A stretch of DNA of 64,000 nucleotides from Pseudomonas putida (GCF_001636055.1 NZ_CP011789.1:4340001-4404000), one strand, 5' to 3'; positions 22,262-32,158 are shown, counted from the first letter of the stretch. A program made the numbers and translations. The notes: generated from the letters alone by a model not told the origin.

Positions 22262-22870
22262 CTAAACAGGCGACAAGCCGATGATGGTCCGCCCGATGCA
22301 CTTGTCGAAAACCGCTTCCAGCGGCGAATAATCGCAAACAACTGCCGCTATGTTCGCAGCCACCCACTCATCAGGATCGACCGACCACCAGTCGATTTCA
22401 AAACCCGCGTTCAAGATCACGTGTTCGTAAAGAATCCGCTGAGCTCGCCCATTTCCCTCGCGAAAGGGATGGACCATGTTCAAATCGCCAAAGCTTTCTG
22501 CCACGGCGCGGATCAGATCCGCACGCGAATAGCCCTCATACCAGCTTTGCCGTGCAAGGCTGCTGAATACTTTTGAAGCTTCGGCTTCAATGCGACTCAT
22601 ATTGCAGAAACGCGTGTGGCCTTTGGAAATATCGAGCGTGCGGATTTCTCCAGCCCACGCATAAATATCCTGAAAAAGCGCGCGATGAAGCCTCTGGAGA
22701 TAGGGAAGATCGTAAGGAGGAAGCTCGAATGGGAGCTGGCTGGCGGCGAGCTCGGAAAAGTCCCGCTCGGCCCTGGCAAGCGCTGACTCATCACGAAGAT
22801 CAAGTAGATTGCACAGGACGACCGTACCGGGATAACAGTAGGCGTCCTGTCCGACACCGTACTTGTCCAA
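22262..22870 (-). CDS. fic: Fic-family AMP transferase (toxin)
   Basis: 202 residues with the Fic active-site motif HPFREGNGRAQR (134-145), meaning adenylyl transfer to a target protein hydroxyl. The start is a TTG at 22870 (reads MDKYGVGQDAYCYPGT); three bases separate it from the stop of the yhfG-type gene, so translation is probably coupled. In class I Fic systems the inhibitory helix lies on a separate small protein, here the upstream gene. The target is unknown; related Pseudomonas Fic toxins act on DNA gyrase and topoisomerase IV. Confidence 0.9.
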   Translation of the reverse strand: MDKYGVGQDAYCYPGTVVLCNLLDLRDESALARAERDFSELAASQLPFELPPYDLPYLQRLHRALFQDIYAWAGEIRTLDISKGHTRFCNMSRIEAEASKVFSSLARQSWYEGYSRADLIRAVAESFGDLNMVHPFREGNGRAQRILYEHVILNAGFEIDWWSVDPDEWVAANIAAVVCDYSPLEAVFDKCIGRTIIGLSPV

Positions 22871-22873
22871 GGA

Positions 22874-23041
22874 TCAAACCTGCTTGCGGTAGTGACGCAA
22901 CAACTCTTCCTTGGACGGGAGCTTACGCTCGGCGGAGTCAGGCGTGACATCAAAACCCTCAAGGCGCAGACTGGCTGCGTAGTTCGAGCGGCGAGTCTTT
23001 TCCCAAGCTGCTTTTTTGGTTTCCAAGCTGATGCCTTTCAC
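22874..23041 (-). CDS. yhfG: YhfG-family antitoxin of Fic
   Basis: 55-residue protein from a GTG at 23041 with GAGAGG nine bases upstream. It reads VKGISLETKKAAWEKTRRSN, then YAASLRLEGFDV and ends LLRHYRKQV. The KTRRSNYAASLRLEGF core is the YhfG signature. YhfG binds the Fic protein and blocks ATP. The gene lies three bases upstream of fic. A TTG five codons downstream is a weaker alternative start. Confidence 0.85.
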   Translation of the reverse strand: MKGISLETKKAAWEKTRRSNYAASLRLEGFDVTPDSAERKLPSKEELLRHYRKQV

Positions 23042-23104
23042 CGTTCAACGCCTCTCACGGGGTGATGGAAGTTCGATTATAGCGAAAACGGCTAATGCCT
23101 GCGC

Positions 23105-23131
23105 GGCCTCGGCATGGGTCATGCCGAGGCC
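23105..23131 (-). terminator. Strong hairpin after the formate dehydrogenase operon
   Basis: Perfect 11-base stem GGCCTCGGCAT / ATGCCGAGGCC with a five-base loop, just after fdsD. It lacks a T run on the fds side, so it may protect the mRNA end or act in a factor-dependent way. Confidence 0.6.
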
Positions 23132-23137
23132 CGATCA

Positions 23138-23341
23138 CTATCCCAACGCCTCCCGCACCTTCGAATCGAGCCCCTCCCCCGCATGGGCCTCGCTCCATTC
23201 GCTCAACTGCCGGCGCATCGCTGGGGTCCAGAAACTCTGCAAGTGCTGCCTCACCCCCTGCACCGCCAGCGCCCGGTCCGGCTCGCTGTCGAAGTAGTGG
23301 GCGATCTGGTTGGCCATCTTGACCAGGTTGTCACTGCTCAT
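23138..23341 (-). CDS. fdsD: Formate dehydrogenase delta subunit
   Basis: 67 residues (MSSDNLVKMANQIAHYFDSE), typical of FdsD, the small subunit of the soluble NAD-dependent molybdenum formate dehydrogenase. Its ATG overlaps the fdsA stop by four bases. In many bacteria fdsC lies between fdsA and fdsD; here it is absent. Confidence 0.9.
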   Translation of the reverse strand: MSSDNLVKMANQIAHYFDSEPDRALAVQGVRQHLQSFWTPAMRRQLSEWSEAHAGEGLDSKVREALG

Positions 23342-26226
23342 CGGCGGACCTCGGCTTTTTCCTGTCCTTCGACCTGGCGTCGCTCCTTGAGCAAGCGCTG
23401 CTGTTCGTCACTGAAATGCTGATAGCGCTTCTGCCATTCAGAGGGCTGGAACACCCGCACCACCTCAACCGCCGTGACTTTGTACTCGGGGCAGTTGGTG
23501 GCCCAGTCGGAGTTGTCGGTGGTGATCACGTTGGCACCGGACTCGGGGAAGTGGAAGGTGGTGTACACCACGCCCGGCGCCACCCGCGCACTGACCCGCG
23601 CACGCAATACGCTCTGCCCCGCACGGCTGCCCACGCCAACCCAGTCGCCGTCGCGGATGCCGCGGCTTTCGGCATCGCTGGCGTGGATCTCCAGGCGATC
23701 CTCATCGTGCCAGGCAACGTTGTGGGTGCGACGGGTCTGGGCGCCGACGTTGTATTGGCTGAGGATGCGGCCGGTGGTCAGCAACAACGGATAACGGGCA
23801 TTGACCTTCTCGTCGGTGGGTACATAACCGGTGAGCATGAATCGCCCCTTGCCGCGCACGAACTGGTCGATGTGCATGGTCGGGGTGCCGTCGGGCGCGG
23901 CTTCGTTGCACGGCCATTGCAGGCTGCCATGGCGGTCGATCTCCGCGTAGCTGACGCGGTGGAAGCTCGGCGTCAGGCGGGCGATCTCGTCCATGATCTC
24001 GGACGGATGCCGGTAGTCCATGCGGTAGCCCAAGGCATTGGCCAGGGCCACGGTCGCCTCCCAGTCGGCCTTGCCGGCCAGCGGCTCCATCACCTTGCGC
24101 ACCCGCGAGATGCGGCGTTCGGCGTTGGTGAAGGTACCGTCCTTTTCCAGGAACGAGCTGCCCGGCAGGAACACATGGGCGAACTTGGCGGTTTCGTTGA
24201 GGAAGATGTCCTGCACCACCACGCACTCCATGGCCATCAGTGCCGCAGTGACGTGCTGGGTGTTCGGGTCACTCTGGGCGATATCCTCGCCCTGGCAGTA
24301 CAGCGCCTTGAAGCTGCCATCGAGCGCGGCCTCGAACATGTTGGGAATGCGCAGACCAGGATCAGGCTGCAAGGTAACGCCCCAGGCCTGCTCGAATTCA
24401 CTGCGCACGGTCTCGTTGGAGATATGCCGGTAGCCCGGCAATTCGTGGGGGAAGGAGCCCATGTCGCACGAGCCCTGGACGTTGTTCTGACCACGCAACG
24501 GATTGACGCCCACGCCTTCGCGACCGATGTTGCCGGTTGCCATGGCCAGGTTGGCGATGCCCATCACCGCCGTGCTGCCCTGGCTGTGTTCGGTGACGCC
24601 CAGGCCATAGTAGATCGCCGCATTGCCAGCGCCCGCGTACAACCGTGCCGCCTCGCGGATCTGCTCGGCAGGCACGCCGCAGATCGGCCCAAGCGCCTCG
24701 GGTGAGTTCTCGGCCAGGCTGACGAACTCACGCCAACGCGTGAACTCGGCACTCTCGCAGCGCGCGTCGATGAAGGCCTGGTCGAGCAGCCCTTCATCGA
24801 CGATCACATGGGCCAAGGCATTGAGCATGGCGACGTTGGTGCCCGGACGCAGCTGCAGGTGCAGCTCGGCGCGGGCGTGAGGCGAGTCGACCAGGTCGAT
24901 GCGGCGCGGGTCGATGACGATCAGCCGCGCGCCCTGGCGCAGGCGGCGCTTGAGCTGCGAGCCGAACACCGGGTGAGCGTCGGTCGGGTTGGCGCCGATC
25001 ACCAGGATCACGTCGGCCTGCATGACCGAGTCGAAGCTCTGGGTGCCGGCCGATTCGCCCAGGGTCTGCTTCAGGCCATAACCGGTCGGCGAATGGCAGA
25101 CCCGCGCGCAGGTGTCGACGTTGTTGTTGCCGAAGGCGGCACGCACCAGCTTCTGCACCAGATAGGCTTCTTCGTTGGTGCAACGGCTGGAGGTGATACC
25201 GCCGATCGAGTCGCGTCCGTACTTGAGCTGGATGCGTCGGAACTCACTGGCGGCATAGGCCAGCGCCTCATCCCAACTGACTTCCTGCCATGGGTCTTCA
25301 AGGCGCTTGCGGATCATCGGCGTGGTGATGCGATCCGGGTGGGTGGCGTAGCCCCAGGCGAAGCGCCCCTTGACGCAGGCGTGACCGTGGTTGGCGCCGC
25401 CGTTCTTGTCCGGGACCATGCGCACCAGTTGATCGCCCTTCATCTCGGCGCGGAACGAGCAGCCCACCCCGCAATAGGCGCAGGTGGTGATCACCGCACG
25501 CTCCGGCTGGCCGAGCTGGACCAAACTCTTCTCAGTCAGGGTCGCTGTCGGGCAGGCCTGCACGCAGGCGCCGCACGACACGCACTCGGAGGCGAGGAAA
25601 TTCTCGCCACCGGCCGCTGCCACCCGCGACTCGAAGCCTCGACCACTGATGGTCAGGGCGAAGGTGCCCTGAATGTCTTCGCAGGCACGCACACAGCGGC
25701 TGCAGACGATGCACTTGCTGGGCTCGTAGTCGAAGTACGGGTTGGAGACGTCCTTGGCCTCGTCAAGATGGTTGGCGCCGTCATAGCCATAGCGCACCTC
25801 GCGCAGGCCCACCTGGCCGGCGACCGTTTGCAACTCGCAGTTGCCATTGGCCGAGCAGGTCAGGCAGTCCAGCGGGTGATCGGAGATGTACAGCTCCATG
25901 ACATTGCGCCGCAGGCCGGCCAGGCGCGGCGTCTGGGTGCGCACCACCATGCCTTCGCTGACCGGCGTGGTGCATGAAGCCGGATAACCACGCATACCGT
26001 CGATCTCGACCATGCACATGCGGCACGAGCCGAAGGCTTCGAGGCTGTCGGTGGCGCACAGCTTGGGGATGCTGGTGCCCAGCAGCGCGGCGGCGCGCAT
26101 CACCGAGGTGCCTGCGGGGACGCTGATCGCACGGCCGTCGATGTTCAGGCTGACCTGCAGCTCACTGTCGCGGGCAGGCGTGCCCAGGTCGATGTCGCTG
26201 TTGGCGGGGTCGAAATAGTGGATCAT
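23338..26226 (-). CDS. fdsA: NAD-dependent formate dehydrogenase alpha subunit
   Basis: 962 residues from the ATG at 26226. An N-terminal [2Fe-2S] ferredoxin domain (GSCRMCMVEI) and a His/Cys cluster are followed by two [4Fe-4S] sets (CSRCVRACEDIQG and CVSCGACVQACPTATL), the MopB cluster CAYCGVGC, and the molybdenum site with Cys in NVDTCARVCHSPTGYG. It oxidises formate to CO2 at the molybdopterin centre. The start overlaps the fdsB stop by four bases. Confidence 0.95.
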   Translation of the reverse strand: MIHYFDPANSDIDLGTPARDSELQVSLNIDGRAISVPAGTSVMRAAALLGTSIPKLCATDSLEAFGSCRMCMVEIDGMRGYPASCTTPVSEGMVVRTQTPRLAGLRRNVMELYISDHPLDCLTCSANGNCELQTVAGQVGLREVRYGYDGANHLDEAKDVSNPYFDYEPSKCIVCSRCVRACEDIQGTFALTISGRGFESRVAAAGGENFLASECVSCGACVQACPTATLTEKSLVQLGQPERAVITTCAYCGVGCSFRAEMKGDQLVRMVPDKNGGANHGHACVKGRFAWGYATHPDRITTPMIRKRLEDPWQEVSWDEALAYAASEFRRIQLKYGRDSIGGITSSRCTNEEAYLVQKLVRAAFGNNNVDTCARVCHSPTGYGLKQTLGESAGTQSFDSVMQADVILVIGANPTDAHPVFGSQLKRRLRQGARLIVIDPRRIDLVDSPHARAELHLQLRPGTNVAMLNALAHVIVDEGLLDQAFIDARCESAEFTRWREFVSLAENSPEALGPICGVPAEQIREAARLYAGAGNAAIYYGLGVTEHSQGSTAVMGIANLAMATGNIGREGVGVNPLRGQNNVQGSCDMGSFPHELPGYRHISNETVRSEFEQAWGVTLQPDPGLRIPNMFEAALDGSFKALYCQGEDIAQSDPNTQHVTAALMAMECVVVQDIFLNETAKFAHVFLPGSSFLEKDGTFTNAERRISRVRKVMEPLAGKADWEATVALANALGYRMDYRHPSEIMDEIARLTPSFHRVSYAEIDRHGSLQWPCNEAAPDGTPTMHIDQFVRGKGRFMLTGYVPTDEKVNARYPLLLTTGRILSQYNVGAQTRRTHNVAWHDEDRLEIHASDAESRGIRDGDWVGVGSRAGQSVLRARVSARVAPGVVYTTFHFPESGANVITTDNSDWATNCPEYKVTAVEVVRVFQPSEWQKRYQHFSDEQQRLLKERRQVEGQEKAEVRR

Positions 26227-27773
26227 TGTGCGGCCTCCGAGCTGGCCAGACCGAAATCGGCGGGGAAGTGCTTGAGGGCGCTGGCCACCGGGTAAGCGGT
26301 CATCCCGCCCATGGCGCACAGCGAGCCGTACTGCATCGTGTCGCACAAATCGCGCAGCAGGTGCGCCTGGTCTTCGCGCGCAGCAGGGTCGCTGCTGGCG
26401 ATCAGGCGATCCACCACCTCCATGCCGCGGGTCGACCCGATGCGGCAGGGCGTGCACTTGCCGCAGGATTCCTCGGCGCAGAACTGCAGGGCGAAACGCG
26501 CCATGCCGGCCATGTTAAGCGTGTCGTCGGCGACTACCACACCACCATGGCCGATCATCGCGCCGATGGCAGCGAAGGCCTCGTAGTCCAGCGGCGTATC
26601 GAACTGCGACGGCGGCACCCAGGCACCCAGCGGGCCACCGACCTGCGCAGCTTTCAGCGGACGACCACTGGCGGTACCCCCGCCATACCCCTCGACCAGC
26701 TCACGCAGGGTCAGGCCAAAGGCACGCTCGACCAACCCGCCCTGGCGCACGTTGCCCGCCAGTTGGAACGGCAACGTGCCCAGCGAACGGCCCATGCCAA
26801 AGTCGCGATAGAACGCTGCACCTCTTGCCAGGATGATCGGCACAGAAGCCAAGGTCAGGACGTTATGCACCAGCGTCGGCTGGCCGAACAGGCCCTCGAG
26901 CGCCGGCAGCGGCGGCTTGGCGCGCACGATGCCGCGCTTGCCTTCGATCGACTCCAGCAGCGCCGTTTCCTCGCCGCAAATATAAGCACCAGCCCCCACA
27001 CGCACTTCGAGCTCGAAGGCCACGCCGCTGCCGGTGACGTCCAGATAACCGGCCTCGCGCGCCAGCATGACGGCCTCGTCGAGCACTCGAATGGCGTCCG
27101 GGTATTCGGAGCGCACATAGATATAGCCCTTGCTAGCGCCAACCGCGAGGCCGGCGATGATCATGCCTTCGATCAGCAGGAACGGATCGCCTTCCATCAG
27201 CATGCGGTCGGCAAAGGTGCCGGAGTCGCCTTCGTCGGCGTTGCAGACGATGTACTTCTGCCCGGCCGGTGCCTGGCGCACGGTGCGCCATTTGATACCC
27301 GCTGGAAACGCAGCCCCGCCTCGGCCACGCAGGCCGGAATCCAGAACCGCGGCAACCACTGCATCGCCGTCCATCAATGCAGCCTTGCGCAAGCCCTCGA
27401 AGCCCCCATGGGCTTGATAGTCGTCCAGCGAACATGGCCGGGTGATGCCTGCGCGGGCAAACAGCAGGCGCTGCTGGGTCTTCAGGTAAGGGATCTGTTC
27501 GACAGGGCCCAATGCCAGTGGATGCTCAGCCCCTTTGTCCAGGGCCTCCAGAAGGCCCGGCACGTCTTCGGGCATGACCGGTCCGAAGCCCAGGCGCCCT
27601 TCGGCGCTTTCCAGCTCCAGCAATGGCTCGAGCCAATACAGGCCACGCGAGCTGGTGCGCTGGATCTGCAGCGGCAGTTGCCGCTTCGCGGCCTCACGTT
27701 CGAACGCCTCGGCGAGCTGGTCGGCGCCCACTGCGCGAGCCAGCGAATCGCAGGAAATACACAGCTTGATCAT
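26223..27773 (-). CDS. fdsB: NAD-dependent formate dehydrogenase beta subunit
   Basis: 516 residues. An N-terminal thioredoxin-like [2Fe-2S]-type part (about 1-120; MIKLCISCDSLARAVGA) is fused to a NuoF-like domain with the FMN/NADH motifs GLRGRGGAAFPAGIKW and GAGAYICGEETALLESIEGK and the [4Fe-4S] site EESCGKCTPCR. It passes electrons to NAD+. It overlaps both fdsG and fdsA by four bases. Confidence 0.94.
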   Translation of the reverse strand: MIKLCISCDSLARAVGADQLAEAFEREAAKRQLPLQIQRTSSRGLYWLEPLLELESAEGRLGFGPVMPEDVPGLLEALDKGAEHPLALGPVEQIPYLKTQQRLLFARAGITRPCSLDDYQAHGGFEGLRKAALMDGDAVVAAVLDSGLRGRGGAAFPAGIKWRTVRQAPAGQKYIVCNADEGDSGTFADRMLMEGDPFLLIEGMIIAGLAVGASKGYIYVRSEYPDAIRVLDEAVMLAREAGYLDVTGSGVAFELEVRVGAGAYICGEETALLESIEGKRGIVRAKPPLPALEGLFGQPTLVHNVLTLASVPIILARGAAFYRDFGMGRSLGTLPFQLAGNVRQGGLVERAFGLTLRELVEGYGGGTASGRPLKAAQVGGPLGAWVPPSQFDTPLDYEAFAAIGAMIGHGGVVVADDTLNMAGMARFALQFCAEESCGKCTPCRIGSTRGMEVVDRLIASSDPAAREDQAHLLRDLCDTMQYGSLCAMGGMTAYPVASALKHFPADFGLASSEAAQ

Positions 27774-28252
27774 GCGCCCGCCTCCACCCTGCAGCTGTTC
27801 ACCAAAGCCTGCAGACGCTCGGGCGTGAGCCGCGCATGCACCTGCCCGTCCAGCTCCAGCGCTGGCGAGCAGGCGCAAGCGCCGAGGCAGTACACCGGGC
27901 GCAGACTCAACGCTCCATCTGCAGTGGTGCCATGGTCGTCCAGCCCAAGCTGTTCGCGCAGCTGCGCGGCCAGGGCTTCGGCGCCGCGGCTCTGGCACGA
28001 CTCGGCGCGGCACAGGCGCAGGGTATGGCGTGCCGGGGGCGAAGTGCGGAAATCATGGTAGAAGCTGATCACCCCACGCACCTCGGCGAGGCTGAGGTTC
28101 AGCGCATGGGCGATCTCGGGGACTGCTTCATCGGGTACATGGCCCAGGCCTTGCTGGATGGCGTGGAGGATCGGCAACAGCGCGCCGGGCACCTCCTTGT
28201 GGTTGTCCAGCACACGCTGGATCAAGGGCAGGTCAAGCGTCTCTTCAGGCAT
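27770..28252 (-). CDS. fdsG: NAD-dependent formate dehydrogenase gamma subunit
   Basis: 160 residues of the NuoE-like thioredoxin-fold [2Fe-2S] family. The cluster ligands are in CRAESCQ and CLGACACSP. First gene of fdsGBA-D. The ATG at 28252 follows a region with no other gene on this strand; the operon promoter should lie just above it. Confidence 0.93.
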   Translation of the reverse strand: MPEETLDLPLIQRVLDNHKEVPGALLPILHAIQQGLGHVPDEAVPEIAHALNLSLAEVRGVISFYHDFRTSPPARHTLRLCRAESCQSRGAEALAAQLREQLGLDDHGTTADGALSLRPVYCLGACACSPALELDGQVHARLTPERLQALVNSCRVEAGA

Positions 28253-28780
28253 ACAGCGGACCTCGGCAACCCGGATCCGCCCGAAGGTGCGGGCAGGTGT
28301 CCGGCGGTGTTCTGCTGTGGCGTTCCGGGCCTGTCACGGTCACAGGATCACGGTCGCCCTCCTCGTCCAAGCCGGTGCGTCTGTGCGCACTCGGTCCTCG
28401 GACATCCTGATAAGAATGGCACCGTTGGCCGAAAACGATAGCGCGCAAGCGACAGGGCACATCCTGAAACCGACGCATGCGAGACTGCACATAAGCTCAC
28501 CTCCACAAGCGCAGTGCCAATCCGGGAAAGATAGTTACGAGTAATTTCACAACATTTCACTTAGTTAATAGCTTGCCGATAACAATGGCGATTTACCAAA
28601 CAACACTTCACTTGACAGGCAACTAAATTCACAACTTCCGCCGCGGCAATCACATCATTTAGCAAACGCGTGAAAACGATAGTGAACTCACGCTTCGCAC
28701 GTTTATTTTACAATTTGAAACAAATATGACTTATTGCCTCCTTATCGTCGGAATCCTCCTGTATCACTAGGTCCGGCCCC
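28253..28780. other. Divergent fdsG / HrpK-like intergenic region
   Basis: 528 bases without a gene. The right half (about 28530-28740) is clearly more AT-rich than the surroundings, with runs such as TTCACAACATTTCACTTAG, and probably holds the promoter of the large plus-strand gene. I looked for a hrp-box type element (GGAAC and CCAC) and saw none. Confidence 0.5.
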
Positions 28781-31700
28781 ATGAAAACCTCGAACACCGA
28801 CGCCCCTGGCACAACGTCCTCGGACAATCCCCTCGCCCGCTTCGAAACTGCGGTCACCCGCTCGCTTTCCAACTTCAAGGACACGCCAGACCCCACGCCG
28901 GCCGGCAACAAACGCTTCGTCGTCGCCGCCGCGGTCGACAACAAGAAGGAAGCGGAAATCGCCGCCGCACTGGCCACTAACGACCCGGAAGTCATCAAGC
29001 ACCTCAACGATCCCAACCTCGCCGATATCGGCAACACCGGCATCCCGCTGGCCAACATCGCCTCGATCACCAAGCTCTCCGACAACGTCCTGGACCTCAA
29101 GACCCGCGACGGCCGCGACATCGTCATCATCAAGCAGATGACCCCCTACCTGTTCGACGGCATGGCCAGCAAGACCGACGCCGTGGACGCCCTGAACAAG
29201 AGCAAGGCCGAGGGCTATCGCATCGCCCAGGCCGGCGATGTGCCACCGGGCATGGACGACTACAAGTTCATCGGCCCTGCCGACGAGGTCGGCCCCGGCC
29301 TGATTCGCTACGAAACCCAGTCCGGCGACAAGGTGATCGTCGCCAACGAGACCAACCATGCCCTGTTCGACCAGGTGAAGTCCGACGGCGAAGCCCTCAC
29401 CCTGATCAACAAGAGCGAGCAGGAAGGCTATCGCCTGGCCAGGGCCGACGAGCCCGCCGATGGCATCAAGGCCATCGGTACGCCCGAGGAACTGGGCCAC
29501 GGCCTGATTCGCTACGAAACCGAAAGCGGCGAGAAGATCATCGTCTCCCAAGGCATCAGCCCGGATCTCTATGCCTCGATGAGCAAGGCGTCCAACGGCA
29601 TCTTCGGTGTCGACGGCGCGGTCGACACCAGCTGGATCGACAACTCCAAGTACGCCAGCGGTGTGCGCGACTGGGACACCATCACCGGCAACAAGGGCGG
29701 CGACAAGCCCACCCAGGCCGAAAAAGACCTGGAGCGTCCGCGCGCCGCATCCAAGATGCTCAGCGATAACTGGGACAAATGGGGCCTTCACGACCGCAAG
29801 ATCGACTTCGCCAACCCACCCAGCGACCTGCCGCCCGAGGCGCAGGCCACGCTCAAGTACCTGGCGGGCAGCCCGAGCCTGATGAACGCCCTGGACAGCG
29901 GCGGCCTGGGCAAGAGCGATGGCGTCATCACCCACGCCGATGTCGACAAGTTCATCAGCCAGCAGAACAAGGACCTGTCGGCTGCCTCCTCTTCCTATTC
30001 GAAGTTCCTCTCGAAAAACCCGGGCGCCTCCGACCTGGCCAAGGAAAACGCCAAGTCCGCAGCCATCGTCATGGCCAACATCTCGCTGGTCAGCAGCGCC
30101 GGCCCGCAGATGGAAGGCGCCAACCAGCGCGCCAACAACGGTAGCCTGACCACCGACAACCTAAACGCGATCAAGTCCGACAGCGGCCTGAGCCCCGAGC
30201 TGACAGGCGCTGCCGGTTACTGGTCCAACCCAGGCATGTGGCACGTGATGGACTCGGCGGGCGACCACCCCGCGACCGCCTCCTCCGACGGCATCGTCCA
30301 GCAGAAGAACATCGGCGCCTGGCTGGAAAACCAGGCGCCGAAGGACGACCACGGCGTGCTGATGATGCTCAGCAACGCCTCGATTCGCGGCTCTCTGGCG
30401 GGCGTGGACACCTCCAAGCTGACCAAGGACGTGCTCGAGCACCCCGAGAACTACGACGGCAAGACCAAGGCCGCGGCCATGCTGGAGATCACTGACGCAC
30501 GTGCGCGCCTGCAGGCCAGCGACAAGGTCGACGGCGACCTGTATGCCGGCATCACCGCCGACAGCCAGTACCACCTCAACCCGACCAAGTCCAAGGTCAT
30601 GAAGCAACTGGACGATGCCATCTCCAAGCTGGGCAACGACGCGGACGTCAAGGCCTACATGGCAGCAAACCAGGGCCCGGGCATGCGCGACATCATCAAC
30701 GCCGACCCGGCGATGAAGAAAGCGCTGCAGCACAGCCAGGACAGCCAGATCAACAGCGGCAACATCATCAACACCGCCCTGGCCACCAAGGACGCCAATG
30801 GCAACCCCTTGTCGCTGCCCGACGCCCTGGCCCTGGCCGGCACCGATGCCACCCTGACCGACCTGGCCCTGGGCGGCGACGGCAACATCGACCTGGCATC
30901 GATCGCCGACAAGTCGGGCAAGTCCGGGGATATCGAGCAGTATTTCCGCGAGCACACCCTCAACGGCAAGGACCTGGAGGACGGCCTGTCCAAGGGCGGC
31001 GACCCGATGACCGTCATCGGCCAGTACGCCTCCAATGCCGCGCTGTTCAAAGAGTTCCTGGGCGACAAGGTGACGCCGCAGGAGGCCTCCGAGGTCGGCC
31101 AGCGCATCAACCAGGCGGTGTCCGATTCGCTGATCGACGGTGCCGACAAGAATACGCTCAAGGATATCTTTGGCGACGGCAACGGCAACTTCGATGAAAA
31201 CAAGGCCAAGGCCATCATCGACAAGGCCATGGCCGACGATCCAGACATGTTCAAGGACTCCAGCGGTGCGCCGATCCGCCCGCAGGATGTGATCTCGATG
31301 CTGCGCTCGGTGTGGGACACCAACCGCCAGGGCGAGAAGATCAGCGACGTCCTGCCCAAGTCGATCGACGGTCTGAAGCTCAATGTCAGCGAGTCCTACA
31401 AGCAAGGCCTGCTGCACATCGGCAGCGCCCTGCTCGCCGGTGGTGTGCTGGCCGCACGTTCCGCCACCGGTGGCAACAGCCCGACCGACAACGCCTCGCG
31501 GGTTTCGGCAGGCATGCAGTTCGCCGGCCTGATCATCGAGGGCGGTACCAAGTACGCCAAGGAAGCCGGTTATGGCATGGTCTGGAAACCCACCCCGGTC
31601 GATCCATCCAAACCCGCGCCGATCGGCGAGTTCCCGACCGGCAACATGGTGCAGAACACCGACGGTATCAACCGCCTGGGCAACCTAGGCAAGGTCATCG

Positions 31701-32098
31701 GCGGTGCGGGCAGCTTCATCGGCGGCGTGCTGGGCCTGATCAGCGGCGTCAACAGCGCCTTCGCCGGTGACAAGGTCGGGGCCGGCTTCTCGCTGACCAC
31801 CGGCGCGCTGGGTACAGGTGCAGCGATCACCTCGATCATCGAAGGCGGTGCGGGGCTGTTTGGCCTGGCCGATGTCGGCGCCATCGCCGGTGCCTTCTCC
31901 GGCGTGTTGGGCTGGGCCACGGCGGGGATCGGGCTGGTGGCAGGGATCGTGCTGCCGATCATCGAAGTGGCCAAGCGCGAGAAGATGCAGGACCAGTTCT
32001 TCGGCGAACTCAAGCCGGTGCTGGACAAGTACGACCTCACCGGCGGACCGATTACCAAGGAGGATCGCGACGAGGAGTACAACTTCGCCTACGGCTGA
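28781..32098 (+). CDS. HrpK/HrpF/NolX-type (type III translocator-like) protein
   Basis: 1105 residues with no cysteine. Residues 107-270 hold two full copies and a third partial copy of a roughly 70-residue unit (core GLIRYETQSGDKVIV; also KSKAEGYRIA and KSEQEGYRLA). An EF-hand-like loop KSDGVITHADVD lies near 378. The C-terminal part has a hydrophobic segment at 876-895 and a Gly/Ala-rich hydrophobic region at 974-1065, as in HrpF/NolX translocators. No signal peptide is seen. No type III apparatus gene is in the window. The family call rests on overall layout, so a repeat-rich exported toxin is the main alternative. Confidence 0.6.
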   Translation: MKTSNTDAPGTTSSDNPLARFETAVTRSLSNFKDTPDPTPAGNKRFVVAAAVDNKKEAEIAAALATNDPEVIKHLNDPNLADIGNTGIPLANIASITKLSDNVLDLKTRDGRDIVIIKQMTPYLFDGMASKTDAVDALNKSKAEGYRIAQAGDVPPGMDDYKFIGPADEVGPGLIRYETQSGDKVIVANETNHALFDQVKSDGEALTLINKSEQEGYRLARADEPADGIKAIGTPEELGHGLIRYETESGEKIIVSQGISPDLYASMSKASNGIFGVDGAVDTSWIDNSKYASGVRDWDTITGNKGGDKPTQAEKDLERPRAASKMLSDNWDKWGLHDRKIDFANPPSDLPPEAQATLKYLAGSPSLMNALDSGGLGKSDGVITHADVDKFISQQNKDLSAASSSYSKFLSKNPGASDLAKENAKSAAIVMANISLVSSAGPQMEGANQRANNGSLTTDNLNAIKSDSGLSPELTGAAGYWSNPGMWHVMDSAGDHPATASSDGIVQQKNIGAWLENQAPKDDHGVLMMLSNASIRGSLAGVDTSKLTKDVLEHPENYDGKTKAAAMLEITDARARLQASDKVDGDLYAGITADSQYHLNPTKSKVMKQLDDAISKLGNDADVKAYMAANQGPGMRDIINADPAMKKALQHSQDSQINSGNIINTALATKDANGNPLSLPDALALAGTDATLTDLALGGDGNIDLASIADKSGKSGDIEQYFREHTLNGKDLEDGLSKGGDPMTVIGQYASNAALFKEFLGDKVTPQEASEVGQRINQAVSDSLIDGADKNTLKDIFGDGNGNFDENKAKAIIDKAMADDPDMFKDSSGAPIRPQDVISMLRSVWDTNRQGEKISDVLPKSIDGLKLNVSESYKQGLLHIGSALLAGGVLAARSATGGNSPTDNASRVSAGMQFAGLIIEGGTKYAKEAGYGMVWKPTPVDPSKPAPIGEFPTGNMVQNTDGINRLGNLGKVIGGAGSFIGGVLGLISGVNSAFAGDKVGAGFSLTTGALGTGAAITSIIEGGAGLFGLADVGAIAGAFSGVLGWATAGIGLVAGIVLPIIEVAKREKMQDQFFGELKPVLDKYDLTGGPITKEDRDEEYNFAYG

Positions 32099-32158
32099 GG
32101 CAAGGCTGCCCGCGCCTGCAGCCCCGCGATACAGGGTTCTCAAAACCTGCGCGGACCT

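Noticed and set aside
28742..29935. 397-codon minus-strand frame over the HrpK-like gene
   Set aside because: Low-complexity shadow rich in Gly/Val/Asp; the plus strand has consistent codon use and repeat structure.
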